A stretch of DNA of 64,000 nucleotides, taken from Mytilus galloprovincialis. Its lineage: Eukaryota > Mollusca > Bivalvia > Mytilida > Mytilidae. Each line of letters opens with the position of its first letter. Positions within the stretch are counted from its first letter, which is position 1. The notes below the pieces were generated by a model that had not been told where the DNA came from, ran no database searches, and saw only the letters and a list, made by a program, of their open reading frames with translations. The stretch is from NCBI RefSeq assembly GCF_965363235.1, contig NC_134846.1, forward strand, positions 92,126,571 to 92,190,570, written 5' to 3'. The translations under genes were made by a program, and so were the position numbers. Of this stretch, positions 1-8,110 are shown one piece after another.

Positions 1-2
1 TT

Positions 3-623
3 ATTTTTCAAAGGGAAGACATTGCTAGCTGGTTAGATTATCCAACTAAAGATCTACCGGGAACTTTTTCTGAAACTTCGATTAACTTACTACAATGCAA
101 CGCTTTAAACAGACAATTTGGCATATACGAAAATATGTCACAAAACATGGCTAAGGCAATCAATGTTTTGAACGAAATTAATGATTACGTTTCGAAACCG
201 AACCACCTTCTAATCTTAGTCGTAGAACGAGGCACAGAAGGTTCAACTTTTCTTACTAATCTCGATGAACGAAACAAAATGTTAACCGTAGATGAAATGA
301 ATCACCTAATCGACCAACAGAATTATTCGGGAATCCCTTCAGATAAAAAAATTTTATTAGATGTACCTATGGAAGAAAGCGTTAAAAAAGCAAACGATTC
401 AGTGTCCAAAACAAGAATTGAAGATATTTGGGAGCATTACAATATGGCACCACATGATTATGTCGAGGAGTGCCACAAAGTCAGATGGTATAAAGAACGG
501 GAAGAAAAATTCAACGAGGTTCGACTGATGATAAACCGGTTCGGTAAGGAATTCAGATCCAGAAATAATCCTAAGAAGTATCCCGGTCATATCAAATGTC
601 CATATCCATGGTGCGATGTGTGA
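3..623 (+). CDS. P-loop kinase-like paralogue 1, cut by the window edge
   Basis: The frame is open from the first bases, so the 5' part, including any Walker A motif, lies outside the window. The first codons (IFQ... to ...GIYENM) align with the middle of the protein at 4455-5480 (TIFQ... to ...CIYEET), so the gene begins well before the ATG at 135. The remainder keeps two landmarks shared by all three paralogues: a hydrophobic strand ending in VVERG, and a GIPSDKKILLDVP segment. These resemble the ERS-type and following strand regions of deoxynucleoside kinases. The C-terminus is basic and ends YPWCDV. The assignment to nucleoside or nucleotide kinases is inferred through its paralogues; catalytic activity cannot be judged. 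Confidence 0.6.
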   Translation: MFQREDIASWLDYPTKDLPGTFSETSINLLQCNALNRQFGIYENMSQNMAKAINVLNEINDYVSKPNHLLILVVERGTEGSTFLTNLDERNKMLTVDEMNHLIDQQNYSGIPSDKKILLDVPMEESVKKANDSVSKTRIEDIWEHYNMAPHDYVEECHKVRWYKEREEKFNEVRLMINRFGKEFRSRNNPKKYPGHIKCPYPWCDV

Positions 624-660
624 AATAATAACAATTATTATTGGTGTTATTGCAATTTTT

Positions 661-1002
661 TTAATGAACACAGTCATTACAATAAATGTCAATTTTAAAA
701 AACTTATGGTTGTTCTGTTTAATTAAATTTTCATTTACTATGAAAATGTTCTTGGTATCAAAGGAAAGCAACAGGTCTTTTCCATTAAACACATTATAGA
801 GATCATCATCATCATTGTCGTCGTCGTCTTGTTCCATTAATATTTCCTGATCATTTTCTGGTAATTTAAATGTCTCGCTTATTCTGTTAAGCAACTTTGT
901 CATTGTAATAATAAGTTTTGGATTTCCATCACCAGTTTGTTTTTCATTTTTTAGCATATCGGTGAACAGATCTCTCAACGCATACCCTAATAATGTGCAC
1001 AT
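661..1002 (-). CDS. Family A protein, short member (113 aa)
   Basis: This protein of unknown function shares its C-terminal half with the proteins at 1126-1713 and 3824-4414. The shared signature is YNVF, a hydrophobic LLLSF strand, then NIFIVNENL. An acidic run of Asp/Asn (about residues 60-68) precedes this core. The N-terminal motif SKWVxALKARGY of the two longer members is absent, so this copy is shorter or degenerate. The start is the ATG at 1002. It lies tail to tail with the kinase-like gene that ends at 623 and is followed upstream by another family A gene on the same strand, which suggests tandem duplication. No catalytic motif is visible. Confidence 0.6.
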   Translation of the reverse strand: MCTLLGYALRDLFTDMLKNEKQTGDGNPKLIITMTKLLNRISETFKLPENDQEILMEQDDDDNDDDDLYNVFNGKDLLLSFDTKNIFIVNENLIKQNNHKFFKIDIYCNDCVH

Positions 1003-1125
1003 TTTCGTTTGGCTGTCAGAATATATTGTATATAATTAAAAAAATGTTAACACATTTAAAGTTATTTTAAAAAAACAATATTATTGCTGATTTAAACGTT
1101 CAGTTACGTGATTTATTAATCTTCA

Positions 1126-1713
1126 TTACTTATAAAACGATGTCAGTAATTCCATGTATGGAATCAAAGGAAGTATTGGAACGCTTAAAATTGATTGTTT
1201 TATATGAGTAGTGTCAGCACGTATGAAAAATACTGGTATTTCCTCAGTTTCGGTTTCAATCTCCACTTCGGTTTCAATCTCCACTTCGGTTTCAATCTCC
1301 ACTTTTGGTGGTAGTGGTGGTGGGTTATTCGGTCTCTTCTCTAGTATATCAAATAGATCCTGATTGACGACGTAAATGTTCTGTTCATTATAAATGAACA
1401 ATAATTTGTTTTCAAAGAAAACGTTATAAGTGGTGATAGTATCATCTACCGAAATCTTCTGGTCAAACTCTTTCTTTTCCTCTGATGTCAATTCACATAA
1501 ACTAAAGTCATTATTCGTCAGAGACATGTTTTGCAATAGATTAATCACCTTCGAAAACTCATTAATCATTTTTTCATTAGATGCCGGACCTGCTTCCACT
1601 TTATATTTAGCCAGAAATAATTCCCTCTTCAAGCTTTGTTTCATCTCTGGTTTCGTAATAAAGGCATTGTTATATCCTCTAGCTTTAAGAGCTTCTACCC
1701 ATTTTGATTCCAT
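1126..1713 (-). CDS. Family A protein with Glu/Thr repeat and shuffled C-terminal module
   Basis: This 195-residue protein starts MESKWVEALKARGYNNAF and is closely related to the protein at 3824-4414 through about residue 125 (LCELTSEEK, TYNVF, NIYVVNQDLFDIL). After a proline stretch it has EIETEV-type repeats encoded by an 18-bp tandem repeat, and then diverges from its paralogue. Its last 20 or so residues (PILPLIPYMELLTS) match a segment inside the long protein at 29406-30965 instead (PIVPLIPYVELLTS). The family therefore appears to exchange modules. Function is unknown and no membrane or catalytic motif is seen. The ATG at 1713 opens the conserved N-terminus, which supports that start. 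Confidence 0.7.
   Translation of the reverse strand: MESKWVEALKARGYNNAFITKPEMKQSLKRELFLAKYKVEAGPASNEKMINEFSKVINLLQNMSLTNNDFSLCELTSEEKKEFDQKISVDDTITTYNVFFENKLLFIYNEQNIYVVNQDLFDILEKRPNNPPPLPPKVEIETEVEIETEVEIETETEEIPVFFIRADTTHIKQSILSVPILPLIPYMELLTSFYK
1251..1304. repeat. 18-bp coding tandem repeat, 3 copies
   Basis: Three perfect copies of an 18-bp unit reading cggtttcaatctccactt on the plus strand lie inside the family A gene at 1126-1713. They encode the EIETEV repeats and keep the reading frame. Copy number is likely to vary between isolates. Confidence 0.85.
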
Positions 1714-1789
1714 TTTTATGTTTGATTTTTTTTCGTATATGAATTATATTGATTCTTTTTTTCTTTTATAATCAGTTATACTGAATTGT

Positions 1790-1990
1790 TTGAAACAAAC
1801 AATAATATTGTTTCAGCAATAAAATGTGTAATATTGTTTTAAATTACATTTTATTGTTTCGACAATAAAATGTGTAATATTGTTTCGACAATAAAAAGTT
1901 TGGTTTTTATTGTTTCGACAATAAAATGAGAACGTAATATTGTTTCATCAATATTATTGTTTGAAACAATAATTATTAATATAATTGATA
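1790..1990. repeat. Intergenic AACAAT/ATTGTT palindrome cluster
   Basis: This AT-rich region between divergent genes is packed with short inverted repeats. Three identical 16-bp units (TATTGTTTCGACAATA at 1852, 1878 and 1908) can form a 6-bp stem with a TTCG loop. A longer palindrome with arms ATTGTTTC/GAAACAAT lies near 1947-1973. The units also create AATAAA on both strands, so they could serve as polyadenylation signals or as upstream regulatory elements for the spliced gene at 2021. No ORF is credible here. Confidence 0.8.
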
Positions 1991-2020
1991 CAGACACGGA
2001 AAAAAATTCAAACATAAAAA

Positions 2021-3464
2021 ATGTCATGTCAACATAACACCGAATTTGAATCACTTGGAATATGCCTGGAAAAGCCTAAGTATCCAAAATATGCCTCCTT
2101 GCCTGCTAGAATCAGTTCATTTGACGGATGGCCATCATATTTAGACCAAACACCAAGCGAGATGGCCATGGGTGGTTTTATGTATGCTGGTTACAGTGAT
2201 TACGCAAGATGCTTTTTTTGTGGAGGAGGTTTAAGAAACTGGGAACCAGGTGATGATCCATGGGTTGAACATGCACGATGGTTTCCGAAATGTATTTTTC
2301 TTATTCAAAATAAAGGAGAAAATTTCATCGACGCTGTTCAGAAAAAACACAAGAAGGAACTAGTAAGTAAAATGTTATAACATTGTCAAGCAATAAAAAG
2401 CCATTACGGGTCTAATGCATGTTAAATTAAATCATGATTTCTGTTTCAGGATGACCAAGAACCCAATGCAACAAATACACCAGAGACAAAGCCGAGAAAT
2501 GAAACGCCTTCCTTGAATAACAGTATAATACAGAGAAACATAATACATGGGCAATTACAAACTGTTGCAGCTAGAAGTGTCATTGAAATGGGATATACAA
2601 ATCAACAAGTTATAGATGCTTTTCAGCAGCTATCAACTTCAGACAAAGGTAATGATATGTTAAAAGACAAACATTTTTGCAGTGCAGTTGTATTAATAAA
2701 AATCAATTTAGTGCTTTTTTTTCTCTAGGATTACACGCATTAAGAATGCAATACCATATTATATTTCTTAATATTTTCAGATATGAATAGCATATCAGCA
2801 GTAGACATTATGTACATTTTACTAGAGGATGACGCGCATCCTCAACAGAAAGGTGCCAAATCAGACGTGACCCAACACGAAAAAACAAACACAGTTTATC
2901 CTCAACAGAAAGGTGCCAAATCAGACGTGACCACAAACACAGTTTATCCCCAACAGAAAGAAGCCAAATCAGACGTGACCCAACACGAAAAAACCAAAAA
3001 CACAGTTTATCCTCAACAGAAAGAAGCCAAATCAGACGTGACCCAACACGAAAATAACACGAACCCGGCAGGTGACCACAAATCAGATAGTACCGTTACA
3101 CTGAGTACTGGCTTAGACAACACAGAAGTTGGAGAGAGTTTACTTGAAGGTATGCTTTATATTTATTTGATATTGCAATTTGACATTAGAACTGACTTTC
3201 CTTGGCTAAGATAGTATGAACTAAGCAATTAAACATAAATACAGAAACTCTAATTTTCTTATTTCAGATACAGAAACTCTGTTAGAGGAAAATAGACACT
3301 TGAAGGACCTGCGACGCTGTAAAGTGTGTTTAGATCGAGAGGCATCCATTGCATTTCTGCCATGCGGACATATTGCGTGTTGTGCTGAATGCGCTCCTGC
3401 CATGAGGAGATGTCCCTTATGCCGGACGTTTGTGAAAGGAACAGTAAAAACTTATCTTGCATAA
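2021..3464 (+). CDS. Spliced inhibitor-of-apoptosis protein (BIR + UBA-like + RING)
   Basis: Four exons are proposed: 2021-2362, 2450-2648, 2781-3149 and 3268-3464. They give 1107 nt, a 368-residue protein, with all intron phases consistent. Exon 1 encodes one complete BIR domain with zinc ligands C64, C67, H84 and C91. Exon 2 encodes a UBA-like helix region ([15 protein letters not shown]). Exon 3 completes it and adds four copies of a PQQK..AKSDV repeat. Exon 4 encodes a C3HC4 RING (CKVC, CGH, CPLC) at the extreme C-terminus. This is the architecture of animal cIAP-type E3 ligases, which block caspases and modulate NF-kB signalling. Every other recognised gene here can be read without introns, so recent capture of host genomic DNA is inferred. 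Splicing is predicted from sequence only. Confidence 0.85.
2363..2449 (+). other. Predicted intron 1 of the IAP gene (87 bp)
   Basis: The donor is GTAAGT, directly after the last BIR exon codon. The acceptor is CTGTTTCAG, with a TCTAAT branch-like sequence about 35 bp upstream. The intron is in phase 0 and its removal continues the frame into the UBA-like exon. Reading through would meet a stop shortly after the donor. Confidence 0.85.
2649..2780 (+). other. Predicted intron 2 of the IAP gene (132 bp)
   Basis: The donor is GTAATG and the acceptor is ATATTTTCAG, phase 1. A second acceptor with a stronger pyrimidine tract (CTCTAG) lies at 2728, but joining there leads to an in-frame stop after about 20 codons. 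The 2780 acceptor is therefore preferred for the full-length protein. The alternative could generate a truncated isoform. Confidence 0.75.
2838..3060 (+). repeat. Coding repeat in IAP exon 3, 4 copies
   Basis: Four imperfect copies of a unit starting CCTCAACAGAAAG encode PQQK[GE][10 protein letters not shown]-like blocks between the UBA-like and RING regions. Unit spacing varies because the second copy lacks the QHEK part. It looks like a flexible linker expanded by slippage or unequal recombination. Confidence 0.8.
3150..3267 (+). other. Predicted intron 3 of the IAP gene (118 bp)
   Basis: The donor is GTATGC after a GAAG exon end, and the acceptor is TTATTTCAG, phase 1. Joining restores a GAT codon and leads straight into the RING exon. 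An in-frame ORF continues only to 3214 without splicing, which would remove the RING. Confidence 0.85.
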
Positions 3465-3823
3465 GTTACTTTCAGTGACTCTTATAAAGCAAATGCTTCT
3501 TGTTATTTATCCAAGGTCTTATAATGGACTTTCTGTTGTTATTTTTATATTTTTGTTAAATAATACATGTTGTAATATATTTTATGTATTGTTATAATTA
3601 AAAAAATAAATTAAACACCTCTGTTTTTTAATTTTATAAGTTAAATTATATTTTATTGTTTCAACAATATTACGTCTCATTTTATTGTTGAAACAATAAA
3701 TAATCACCTTTTATTGTCGAAACAATATTACACATTTTTATTGTTGAAACAATATTATTGTTTATTTTAAACAATTCAATATAATATAATTCATATACGG
3801 GAAAAAATAAATTAAACATAAAA
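3465..3823. repeat. Intergenic palindromic repeat region
   Basis: This 359-bp gap between the IAP gene and the next family A gene has no credible ORF. A probable polyadenylation signal (AATAAA) lies near 3605. From about 3648 to 3785 it holds alternating ATTGTTTCAACAAT and GAAACAATAT units of the same family as at 1790-1990, ending in a short A-rich leader before the ATG at 3824. Confidence 0.8.
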
Positions 3824-4414
3824 ATGACCTCAAAATGGGTAAAAGCTCTTAAAGCTAGAGGATATTACAATGCCTTTACGAAACAAGAGATGAAACAAAA
3901 CTTGAAGAGGGAATTATATCTGGCTACATATAATTTAGAAGCCTGTCCGTCATCTGATAAGCACGAAAAAATGATTAATGAGTTTTTAAAGGTGATTAAT
4001 CTATTACAAAAAATGTCTCTGACGAATCATGACTTTAGTTTATGCGAATTGACATCAGAGGAAAAGAATGAGTTTGATCGCCTTCACCAGAATATTTCGG
4101 TAGATGATACTCGTCTCACCACTTATAACGTTTTCTATGAAAAAACATTATTGTTCATTTATAATCAAATGAACATTTACGTCGTCAATCAGGATCTATT
4201 TGATATACTAGAGAATTTACCAGATAATCCACTAATTGTGAAGAAACAATACAGCATTGATGATATATTGGATAGACTAGAACAATTACCAATATATGTC
4301 ACGCTTGAATTTGTTAAAACCATTCATATAAGTAAGGAAGAGTTGATCGGATGGAAAACGTTACCACCACAATTTTTAGCAGGTCACGTAACTGAACGTT
4401 TAAACCAACAATAA
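3824..4414 (+). CDS. Family A protein (196 aa)
   Basis: This is the cleanest full-length member of the unnamed family. The N-terminus MTSKWVKALKARGYYNAF, a helical middle with LKVINLLQKMSLTNHDF, and the core TYNVF...LLFIY...NIYVVNQDLFDIL match the gene at 1126-1713. About 60 C-terminal residues (from about 140, DDILDRLEQLP onward) are unique to this copy. No signal peptide, membrane segment or zinc motif is seen. The ATG follows an A-rich leader typical of this genome. It sits in a same-strand run with the two kinase-like genes downstream, with about 40 bp to the next ATG. Function is unknown. Confidence 0.75.
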   Translation: MTSKWVKALKARGYYNAFTKQEMKQNLKRELYLATYNLEACPSSDKHEKMINEFLKVINLLQKMSLTNHDFSLCELTSEEKNEFDRLHQNISVDDTRLTTYNVFYEKTLLFIYNQMNIYVVNQDLFDILENLPDNPLIVKKQYSIDDILDRLEQLPIYVTLEFVKTIHISKEELIGWKTLPPQFLAGHVTERLNQQ

Positions 4415-4454
4415 TATTGTTTTTGTTAAAAAATATTATATATATTATATAAGG

Positions 4455-5480
4455 ATGTACATAATAGCAGACAGAAAAAAGATGCCTTATCCGCCTTACT
4501 TACTAAAAGCACATCACCGTCAGGTGTTTGTTGATACTATTTCACATTTGGATTTGCTTAAAACTACATCGGTTCCTCAGAATCAAGAGGCAAAAACATG
4601 GGACGAGTATTTCGAAAACATTGAGTATTACAAAAAGGACGTTATTACAAACATAAATTGGGAACGCAATGTCTTAGTTATTTCAATTGACGGACCATCT
4701 GGATCGGGCAAAACGAAGCTCATGAAGTATTTGCACACGACAGACCTATGTCCGTCTTTACAAGTTACTACCATTTTTCAACATATAAACAATGAACGAT
4801 TGAACGATTTTCCTGTTCATAGACTTCCGTTTGAAACTAGAGATGCGCCACCTGGGAGTGACTTTAAGGTTAATTTACTAGACAGAAACCTATGCAGTTC
4901 TTATCAACGACAATATTGCATATACGAAGAAACTTCCGAAGTAACAGCTCACTACATTAAACTTTTACAGGCAATAGACGAACAAGAAGTACGTAATGGA
5001 AACGACAAACACGTATGTGTGTTGATAGTCGAAAAGGGCGTGGATGGAATACAGTTTATGAATGAGAATGAAGAATATGATTTCTCTTCCGGCGAAACGG
5101 ATTTTCTGGGTAATCTACGAATTGGGCGTTTCATTCCTGCAGACGAAACAATTTTATTGAGAGCACCGTTTTCGTGTGATGACACCGTTCCACTTCACGT
5201 TGAAGAAGAAGAAGAACATTACCGATTAAACTATGACCACCCCTACATAAAAAAATGTACTAAACTCAATGATGTTACCAAGAGTTATGGTGCCGCCAGA
5301 CAAAAGATTAGTAACACAATATTACGGTTTAGAAAGCAAAAGGATAAATACCAAAAGAGAAAGAGAAAACTAAGAGGACCTTGTGTTAGAAGCGTGTTAA
5401 CGAGAAGCATGACAGAATTTTTGTACTGTTATTACTATGAGCTGACACATGGAAGAAAACAGGGAGATAGTCGCATATAA
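4455..5480 (+). CDS. P-loop deoxynucleoside/nucleotide kinase-like paralogue 2
   Basis: This 341-residue protein has a clear Walker A motif, GPSGSGKT at residues 80-87, after a hydrophobic strand (VLVISID), as in deoxynucleoside and thymidylate kinases. About 110 residues later LIVEKGVDGIQF resembles the conserved ERS region of that superfamily. The IPADETILLRAP segment fits the following strand that leads to the LID region. The C-terminus is Arg/Lys rich. An unrelated N-terminal extension of about 70 residues precedes the P-loop. Paralogues lie at 3-623 and 5650-6543. A role in nucleotide salvage is an inference; the missing Arg of the ERS-like motif (EKG here) makes activity uncertain. Confidence 0.6.
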   Translation: MYIIADRKKMPYPPYLLKAHHRQVFVDTISHLDLLKTTSVPQNQEAKTWDEYFENIEYYKKDVITNINWERNVLVISIDGPSGSGKTKLMKYLHTTDLCPSLQVTTIFQHINNERLNDFPVHRLPFETRDAPPGSDFKVNLLDRNLCSSYQRQYCIYEETSEVTAHYIKLLQAIDEQEVRNGNDKHVCVLIVEKGVDGIQFMNENEEYDFSSGETDFLGNLRIGRFIPADETILLRAPFSCDDTVPLHVEEEEEHYRLNYDHPYIKKCTKLNDVTKSYGAARQKISNTILRFRKQKDKYQKRKRKLRGPCVRSVLTRSMTEFLYCYYYELTHGRKQGDSRI

Positions 5481-5485
5481 AAAAA

Positions 5486-5545
5486 ACAATTCGTTCTAAA
5501 CAATAAAATTGTTTCATCATTGTATTATTTCTCTAACAATAAAAT
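5486..5545. repeat. Short palindromic repeats upstream of kinase-like paralogue 3
   Basis: Two copies of AACAATAAAATTGTTT are separated by about 35 bp. They belong to the genome-wide AACAAT/ATTGTT family and lie between the stop at 5480 and TATA-like sequence near 5550. Confidence 0.65.
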
Positions 5546-5649
5546 TGTTTTATATAATGGTATACGATTTTTTTTCCTATTTATACTTAATGTACAGTTA
5601 CAAAAAAAATCATATTCACCCCGAACAGTCAACATACAATACATTAAAA

Positions 5650-6543
5650 ATGCCAGTTCAGAGTGTGGTACAACTGGGAGAAAATGAAAAAATTACGTGG
5701 TGTCCTGGTTTATGGTTTCGAAATAAGATGACAACTCCAGAGGTAAACAAAATAGTCAATAAACATTTCGAACCCGAAATACCTATAGAAAGAGATGACG
5801 AAGAGTCTAGTAATATCAATGAGAATCACGACGTCTTGATTATTAACATTGATGGACCAGACAGCACTGGTAAATCAGAGTTAATTGAAGAAATTCAAAA
5901 CGGTGGTTTGGAAACTGGTGGGTTGTTTACAACTATGGCATGTCAAAAAGATGACAGTGAAATTAACATATTTTCACCCGATGATAAACCTACTTACGTA
6001 AAGCTGTATGACATTTATAATGACATTTCTTCTAAGATGAAAACATGCATCGATTTTATGAATGATATGCATGAAGAAATAGATAGTTCCATTCACGTAC
6101 CGATTTTAATTGTAGAGAGGGGGCTTGATGGACTTCAGTTCATTACCGATTACTATGGAGAAAAGGGTGAACTTGAATTACACGAAAAACAAAATCTCAC
6201 CTACCAACAGAACCAGTGTTTCATTCCATCCGACAAAACAATATTGTTGGAATGCACGGAAAACTCCGAAGGATTAAGTGCTCGTTACAATAACAATTCT
6301 CACTTGTACATCAAGCAGGCGTCTTTGAAGTTAAACTATAAAGCAAACAAAGAGAACGTCATAAAACAAGTGAAGCAAATGATAACAGACGAGATGATAA
6401 AATTTAAGAAGAACAGAGATAAGAAGAAGAGGTCCCCTATCCAGAGACGAACCATGAAGACTAGAAGCATGTCGCGTAAAGGCAATAAAATGGGACACTG
6501 TCAGTTGCAACATGGTAGAACCGGTAGTTTACGTCGTATATAA
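5650..6543 (+). CDS. P-loop deoxynucleoside/nucleotide kinase-like paralogue 3
   Basis: This 297-residue paralogue of 4455-5480 has Walker A GPDSTGKS after VLIINID, then LIVERGLDGLQFI and FIPSDKTILLE in the same order and spacing. Unlike paralogue 2 it retains Arg in the VERG motif. The basic C-terminal tail includes RSPIQRRTMKTRSMSR. The start at 5650 is chosen because it follows the AAAAATG context common here; an in-frame upstream ATG at 5557 would add a hydrophobic leader that the paralogue lacks. It is probably a nucleoside or nucleotide kinase relative; substrate cannot be deduced. Confidence 0.62.
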   Translation: MPVQSVVQLGENEKITWCPGLWFRNKMTTPEVNKIVNKHFEPEIPIERDDEESSNINENHDVLIINIDGPDSTGKSELIEEIQNGGLETGGLFTTMACQKDDSEINIFSPDDKPTYVKLYDIYNDISSKMKTCIDFMNDMHEEIDSSIHVPILIVERGLDGLQFITDYYGEKGELELHEKQNLTYQQNQCFIPSDKTILLECTENSEGLSARYNNNSHLYIKQASLKLNYKANKENVIKQVKQMITDEMIKFKKNRDKKKRSPIQRRTMKTRSMSRKGNKMGHCQLQHGRTGSLRRI

Positions 6544-6656
6544 TTTTTTGTCAATATAATTTTTTGTCAAAAACAATTTATTATTATGAATAAAAAAAAT
6601 ATATATAATCACAACTGCCTTTTTTTACATTATTATTTCATTACAACCCATTGACA

Positions 6657-7220
6657 ATGACACATCAAAAAGAAACCAGAGTCGTCAACGTTAAAAAAAA
6701 TGGTTTACCTTTAATTGGTTACAATTCAATAAACGAATGGATGGCCGATCCAAATAACTTGTACATCGGTAGAGACATGTCGTTTTATCCTGCCCTTAAA
6801 AATGTCAAAGGCAGCAAATGGCGTAATCCTTATCGTCACAAAAGAACATCAAGACAAAAGTGCTTAAAACAATACAAATCGTTTGTTATGAATTCAAAGT
6901 TGTACCATCAGTTAGATGAATTGGAAGGTAAAGTTTTGGGATGTTGGTGCTCACCGGAACCTTGTCATGGCAACGTTTTAATTGAATTGATCAAAGAAAA
7001 AAAAGAAGCAGCTATTACTGCAGATAAACTAGATGAAAAAATAACAGCAGTCGCCGTTACTAAACTAAAGGAAGAGATTATAGCCTCTGATAAATTAGAG
7101 GAAGCTATCAAAACAAATGTAGCCGATCAAAAGTCATACCCGTGGTTTTGGCGTACTTCAATGACTCAAAGTGAAGAAGAAACTGCTATTGCAGCTAGTG
7201 AACTTGAAAAAGACAATTAA
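6657..7220 (+). CDS. DUF4326-domain protein
   Basis: This 187-residue protein carries a DUF4326 signature. GSKWRNPYRH lies near residue 60, followed by a Lys/Arg-rich helix and GCWCSPEPCHGNVL near residue 105, with its paired Cys and a His. DUF4326 proteins are small and occur mostly in phages, bacteria and large DNA viruses; their biochemical role is not established in my knowledge, though metal or nucleotide binding is plausible. The C-terminal 70 residues form a Lys/Glu-rich helix with two near-repeats (KL[DE]EK.. units). The ATG at 6657 is preferred over the upstream TTG. Confidence 0.75.
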   Translation: MTHQKETRVVNVKKNGLPLIGYNSINEWMADPNNLYIGRDMSFYPALKNVKGSKWRNPYRHKRTSRQKCLKQYKSFVMNSKLYHQLDELEGKVLGCWCSPEPCHGNVLIELIKEKKEAAITADKLDEKITAVAVTKLKEEIIASDKLEEAIKTNVADQKSYPWFWRTSMTQSEEETAIAASELEKDN

Positions 7221-7256
7221 TTAAAATGTTTTTATTGTTTAAAAAAAAACAAATGT

Positions 7257-7763
7257 TTATGCTGATTCAATAAAAATTCCAGCTGCAAAGTTTTTGTTTT
7301 TGTCTTGAGAACGACAATACATGTTGAATAAGGCAAACTTATTTCCTAGATACATATTGACTGGTGTTTGGTTTAAGTCGTCCATCCCTTTAATTACTGC
7401 AATATCATTTTCATTCCAGGTAAAATCCAAATCATTGTTGAATGTATACGAGCAAGGTTTTCTCGCGAAATGTTTCGTCAGTGTCTTGTCTGTTTTACAA
7501 GATGAGATGAAATTTTTCTCTCTGGTAATCACATCGTTCATCCATTTTGTAACATTCTTTGTTTGTTTGGTTATGTCTATTGGTATGTGTAATAAAGAAG
7601 GATGAAATTTAGTAGTAGACTGCGTAAGAGATTTTACGGAATCTTTAGAATCGCGTCTAGACTGTTTTCTTTTTTGTTGTAACAGCGGCAATGAGTTCCA
7701 TCTACCCAATTTCGATCCTGACATTGGTGTTGGTACGGTAAGAGCATCAGGCACTGTAGCCAT
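7257..7763 (-). CDS. Unassigned ORF (168 aa)
   Basis: The N-terminal 50 residues are basic and Ser/Arg-rich (QQKRKQSRRDSKD), suggesting nuclear localisation or nucleic acid binding. The remainder is mixed alpha/beta in composition with no recognised motif, signal peptide or membrane segment. It is convergent with the DUF4326 gene, with 36 bp between the stops. Its ATG at 7763 faces a 347-bp repeat-containing promoter region shared with the BIR gene at 8111. The family is not recognised. Confidence 0.55.
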   Translation of the reverse strand: MATVPDALTVPTPMSGSKLGRWNSLPLLQQKRKQSRRDSKDSVKSLTQSTTKFHPSLLHIPIDITKQTKNVTKWMNDVITREKNFISSCKTDKTLTKHFARKPCSYTFNNDLDFTWNENDIAVIKGMDDLNQTPVNMYLGNKFALFNMYCRSQDKNKNFAAGIFIESA

Positions 7764-8110
7764 TTGATTTATTTTTTTTAAATAAATAGATAATGTTTAG
7801 GAAACCATAGCAGGGGAAAAAAGGGATTTTAATACTGAAAAAAAAACCTTATAATTATCCGAAGCGATAATATTACTTGATTGAAGTCGGAAACGAAAAA
7901 ATAATATAACAACATCGAAACAATATTATGGACATTGAAACAATAAAAAAGTCGAAACAATATTATGGACATTGAAACAATATTATGGACATTGAAACAA
8001 TATTATGGACATTGAAGCAATATTATTGTTTGATACTTAAAAAAATATTATAAAAGAAGGAGCTCGCTCGTTTATTTTCATCAAACGATTACAGCAAAAA
8101 TAAGAAGAAG
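7764..8110. repeat. Intergenic region with 20-bp tandem repeat
   Basis: A 20-bp unit, GAAACAATATTATGGACATT, occurs at 7917, 7954, 7974 and 7994, the last three in perfect tandem, flanked by diverged copies. It contains the same AACAATATT core as the dispersed palindromes. The region separates divergent genes and ends with TATA-like sequence (ATTATAAAAG near 8047) about 60 bp before the BIR gene ATG. No ORF is supported. Confidence 0.8.

Noticed and set aside
2729-2780. Alternative exon start at the CTCTAG acceptor in the IAP gene
   Set aside because: The frame meets a stop soon after; kept only as a possible truncated isoform.
7917-8034. 20-bp tandem array considered as a CRISPR array
   Set aside because: There are no spacers; copies abut directly, and the genome is a eukaryotic virus.
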